Origin: Microbotryum silenes-acaulis
Lineage: Eukaryota > Basidiomycota > Microbotryomycetes > Microbotryales > Microbotryaceae
Reading direction: 5' to 3'
DNA: 64,000 nucleotides
Assembly (NCBI GenBank): GCA_003665825.1
Contig: QPFY01000007.1
Location: forward strand, 186,001 to 250,000
This document shows positions 61,677 through 64,000 of the stretch, piece after piece (the first letter of the stretch is position 1; every line of letters begins with the position of its first letter). The notes beneath the pieces are model-generated. The model was given only the letters and a program-made list of their open reading frames with translations, was not told where the DNA came from and searched no databases. The translations under genes were made by a program, and so were the position numbers.

Positions 61677-62337
61677 CTTGCTCGGGTCAAATTCTGCGCG
61701 TGCTGGACCGGGAGCGCGGGAGACAGAGTCGACAGAGATGGCCGGCGCACAGCTGCAGCCAAGTCGTCCAGCTGCAGGCGGCCGGCGCAGTGACTTGGAG
61801 AGTGAACCGTGGGCCTGGGCAAGGACGACATGGCCGACGCGCAAATGGGGTGAAGGCCGCCCCCTTGCGGAGGGGTTTGTTTTTTGGCTCGAGGGTGCCC
61901 GACTGCCACTGAGCATGTTCAGGGAGTGGCCGGCGAAGCGAGCGGCCGGCGGAACCAGGGCGATCGAGATCGGGGAATCCAAGGCGGGAGAATGACCCCA
62001 AGCAGTTGCAGCCAAGCCGGGGATCAACTTATGATGAGCTTTCGGCGTTTGAAAATCCTGCCCATTTTCTCGAGCTTCACGACAGGATTACCCGAGTCGA
62101 TCGACTTCTCTCCATCTGAGCGCCGAGCGCCGAGCTTCGGCACGCCGTTTCCCGCGCTGCTACTGGCGAGCGGCCCTTGTCCGAGCCGCCGGCCGAAGCC
62201 GTCGGTCCGGTTTGGCGCTCATCCCGTGCAGTCTCGTGCCGGGTTCGGACTCGATGCATCGTCGTTCGCGCTGGTGCACTTGTCCTTTCCTTCCCTCCCT
62301 CCCACCCCTCATCACCCTTCGCACCCCAAACGCCATC
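61677..62337. promoter_or_regulatory. Divergent region, coronin / BCKDH-E2
   Basis: 661 bases between start codons pointing apart, so both promoters must lie here. It contains several GCCGGC/CCGGCGAA words (61740-61790, 61925-61950). The 70 bases before 62338 are C/T-rich, as in other leaders in this window. Confidence 0.5.
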
Positions 62338-64000
62338 ATGATCGCCAGAAGAGCATCTCGTCTTCTGCGACCTACCATCACGACCGCACGTGTCGCAACT
62401 CGTCAACTGCTCGCGCAGGAACAGCTATCCCTCCTCCCTCGTGTATCCTCAGCAGTTGTACCACCTCGATCATGGCGCAGCTTTGCATCCACCTCCATGA
62501 ACCAGGCTGCAGTCAGCAAGCCATTCCTCTTAGCGGATATCGGAGAAGGCATCACCGAGGTCGAAATTGTCAAATGGTCAGTTCTTAGTCCTTCGCTCGA
62601 GTCGCTGTGCCCCACATCCCGCTTGCCGCTTGGGACGAAGTACTCACCATGTCTTTCTTATTTCATATTACAGGCTGATCGAAGACGGACAACAGATTGA
62701 AATGTTTGACCCTATCGTCGAAGTCATGTCAGTTCTGTCCCAACCTTTGCCCCAGGTTAAGCCTACCTCTTCCGAAAGGACAAACACTGAAAACTTTGAT
62801 CGCCCTCATCTTGCATAGGTCCGACAAGGCGACCGTCGAAATCACCTCCCCTTACTCAGGTCGAGTCAAAGCCCTAAATGGAGCCGTAGGCGATGTCATC
62901 CGCGTCGGCAAGACGCTGTGCGAGGTCGAGATGGAAGCCGAGGAGGACGAAAAGGTCGAAACACCGTCGGCACCTACTGTCGAATCCCCCAACGCCGCAC
63001 ACCCATCCAACGCGGTGCCGGAAAAAGCTTCTTTTGTTTCTTCGACTTCAAAGACTGAGCCCTCGACGTTGCCGACGGAAGTTATCGATCGGGAAGTATG
63101 GGCGACGCCGGCAACTCGACGGATAGCTCGCGAGCACTCGGTCAACCTCAACCGGGTACCGGGGACAGGCAAGGACGGGCGGGTGACCAAGACGGATGTG
63201 CTCGACTTTATCGCCCAAGGCGCAGGCGCACCTTCTGCAGCGTCTTCTTCATCTCCCGTTGCTTCCACTTCTTCCGCCACTCCTACATCATCCGCCCAAT
63301 CCTCATCGAGCGCAACGGGGTCATCAGCAGCAACCACGACTGTGGCTCTGACCGGCGTACGGAAAGCCATGTTCAAGGCCATGACCGCTTCCCTGTCGAT
63401 CCCTCACTTCTCCTACTCGGAGACGCTCGACGTCACCCTCCTTGAGCGCCTGCGCATCTCTCTCAACTCTCACATACCCCTGACGCACCGAGCAACCCTA
63501 ACACCAGCGGAGGAAGCTCAACTCTCCGCCATCCAAAACTTTTCGCCTTCGACAACACGGCTTCCCGAAGCAGAACGCATCCAAAAGCTCACCCTATTGC
63601 CACTGCTGATCAAGTGCCTCTCCCAAGCGCTCTACGACCACCCTCTGTTCCTCTCTCTTCTCGCCCCCACGCACGATGCTCTGATCCTCCGTAAATCGCA
63701 CGACATCTCGATCGCCCTCTCTGCCCCTTTAGGAGGTGGGCTATACACGCCTCTACTCCCCAACGTCGACTCCAGCTCGCCTTACGACCTCGCTTCCCAA
63801 ATCACCCTCTTGCAAAAAACGGTCCCTCGATTCCCCCCCAAGCATTCTGGGACGGGGAGCATCACTCTTTCCAATGTCGGTGTTGTAGGTGGGACAACGA
63901 CGCACCCCATCATTCCTCCGACGGGTCAACTCGCCATCGGTGCGATGGGGAGGATTCGCGTCGAGCCGAGGTACACAAAAGGATCCCTCGGGGAAGCCAA
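62338..64000 (+). CDS. DBT: Lipoamide acyltransferase E2 of branched-chain 2-oxoacid dehydrogenase, 3' end missing
   Basis: Mitochondrial core enzyme of branched-chain amino-acid breakdown; it transfers acyl groups from lipoyl-lysine to CoA. Exons: 62338-62576, 62674-62727 and 62819 to beyond the window edge. The first 50 residues are Arg/Ser/Thr-rich without acids (MIARRASRLLRPTITTARVA), a mitochondrial presequence. The lipoyl domain follows: PFLLADIGEGITEVEIVKW, then SDKATVEITSPYSGRV with the lipoylated Lys. After an acidic/Ser linker comes the subunit-binding domain (ATPATRRIAREHSVNLNRVP, GTGKDGRVTKTDVLDFI). The start of the catalytic domain is seen (IPHFSYSETLDVTLLERLRI, GTGSITLSNVGVVGGTTTHP, GQLAIGAMGRIRVEPRY). 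The catalytic HxxxDG motif lies beyond 64000. The EIVKW...FDPI arrangement and IGEGI favour the branched-chain E2 over pyruvate or 2-oxoglutarate E2. Confidence 0.92.

Noticed and set aside
1..64000. CRISPR arrays, prokaryotic operons, riboswitches or ribosome binding sites
   Set aside because: The genes are spliced and eukaryotic. No evenly spaced short repeats with unique spacers were seen.

Overview
The window is nuclear DNA of a filamentous or yeast-like fungus. The genes carry many short introns (about 50-110 bases, GT-AG with a few GC-AG) and encode eukaryotic, fungal-type proteins, including a fungal-type GPI-anchored cysteine-rich family and a KDZ transposase relic. Intron density, base composition and the transposon families point to a basidiomycete, perhaps Pucciniomycotina. 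This placement is inference; no rRNA or tRNA marker was seen.

Region 1 (1-21.4 kb) is gene-dense and conserved. In order: a DUF2456-type membrane protein (3' part only); a PH-domain oxysterol-binding protein (OSBP) with an FFAT-like motif; a uridine phosphorylase; a short KES1/OSH4-type OSBP; a CofD/UPF0052 protein; SLX4, the scaffold of the SLX1-SLX4 nuclease; a long disordered protein of unknown role; and the large subunit of DNA primase. Two lipid-transfer proteins and two genome-maintenance genes lie within 20 kb.

Region 2 (21.8-28.2 kb) is a minus-strand array of small secreted, GPI-anchored proteins sharing one eight-cysteine spacing. Three copies look intact. A fourth is a frame-disrupted 3' relic next to a 388-bp foldback element that has a 5-bp target-site duplication. 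About 3 kb without a recognisable gene follows.

Region 3 (31.1-36.9 kb) holds a membrane-anchored GH15 glucoamylase, the DEAD-box helicase DBP3 and CRIPT. Region 4 (36.9-43.4 kb) is a mobile-element graveyard: a palindromically duplicated KDZ transposase fragment, an unknown gene cut off by it, a 5'-truncated LINE, a possible CACTA-type relic, two inverted copies of an unidentified element ORF and a degenerate short repeat.

Region 5 (43.4-56.3 kb) has RAD7 and a UBC7-type E2. It then holds the most striking structure of the window: a 6.1-kb near-perfect palindrome (two 3.0-kb arms, 105-bp centre), with a complete multi-exon gene of unknown function in each arm, bounded by a 7-bp direct repeat. 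A smaller palindrome lies 1 kb further on. Region 6 (57-64 kb) returns to conserved genes: casein kinase 2 alpha, coronin and the 5' part of the branched-chain 2-oxoacid dehydrogenase E2.

Coding coordinates below span first to last coding base, introns included. Exons were deduced by hand from splice consensus, reading frame and family conservation.
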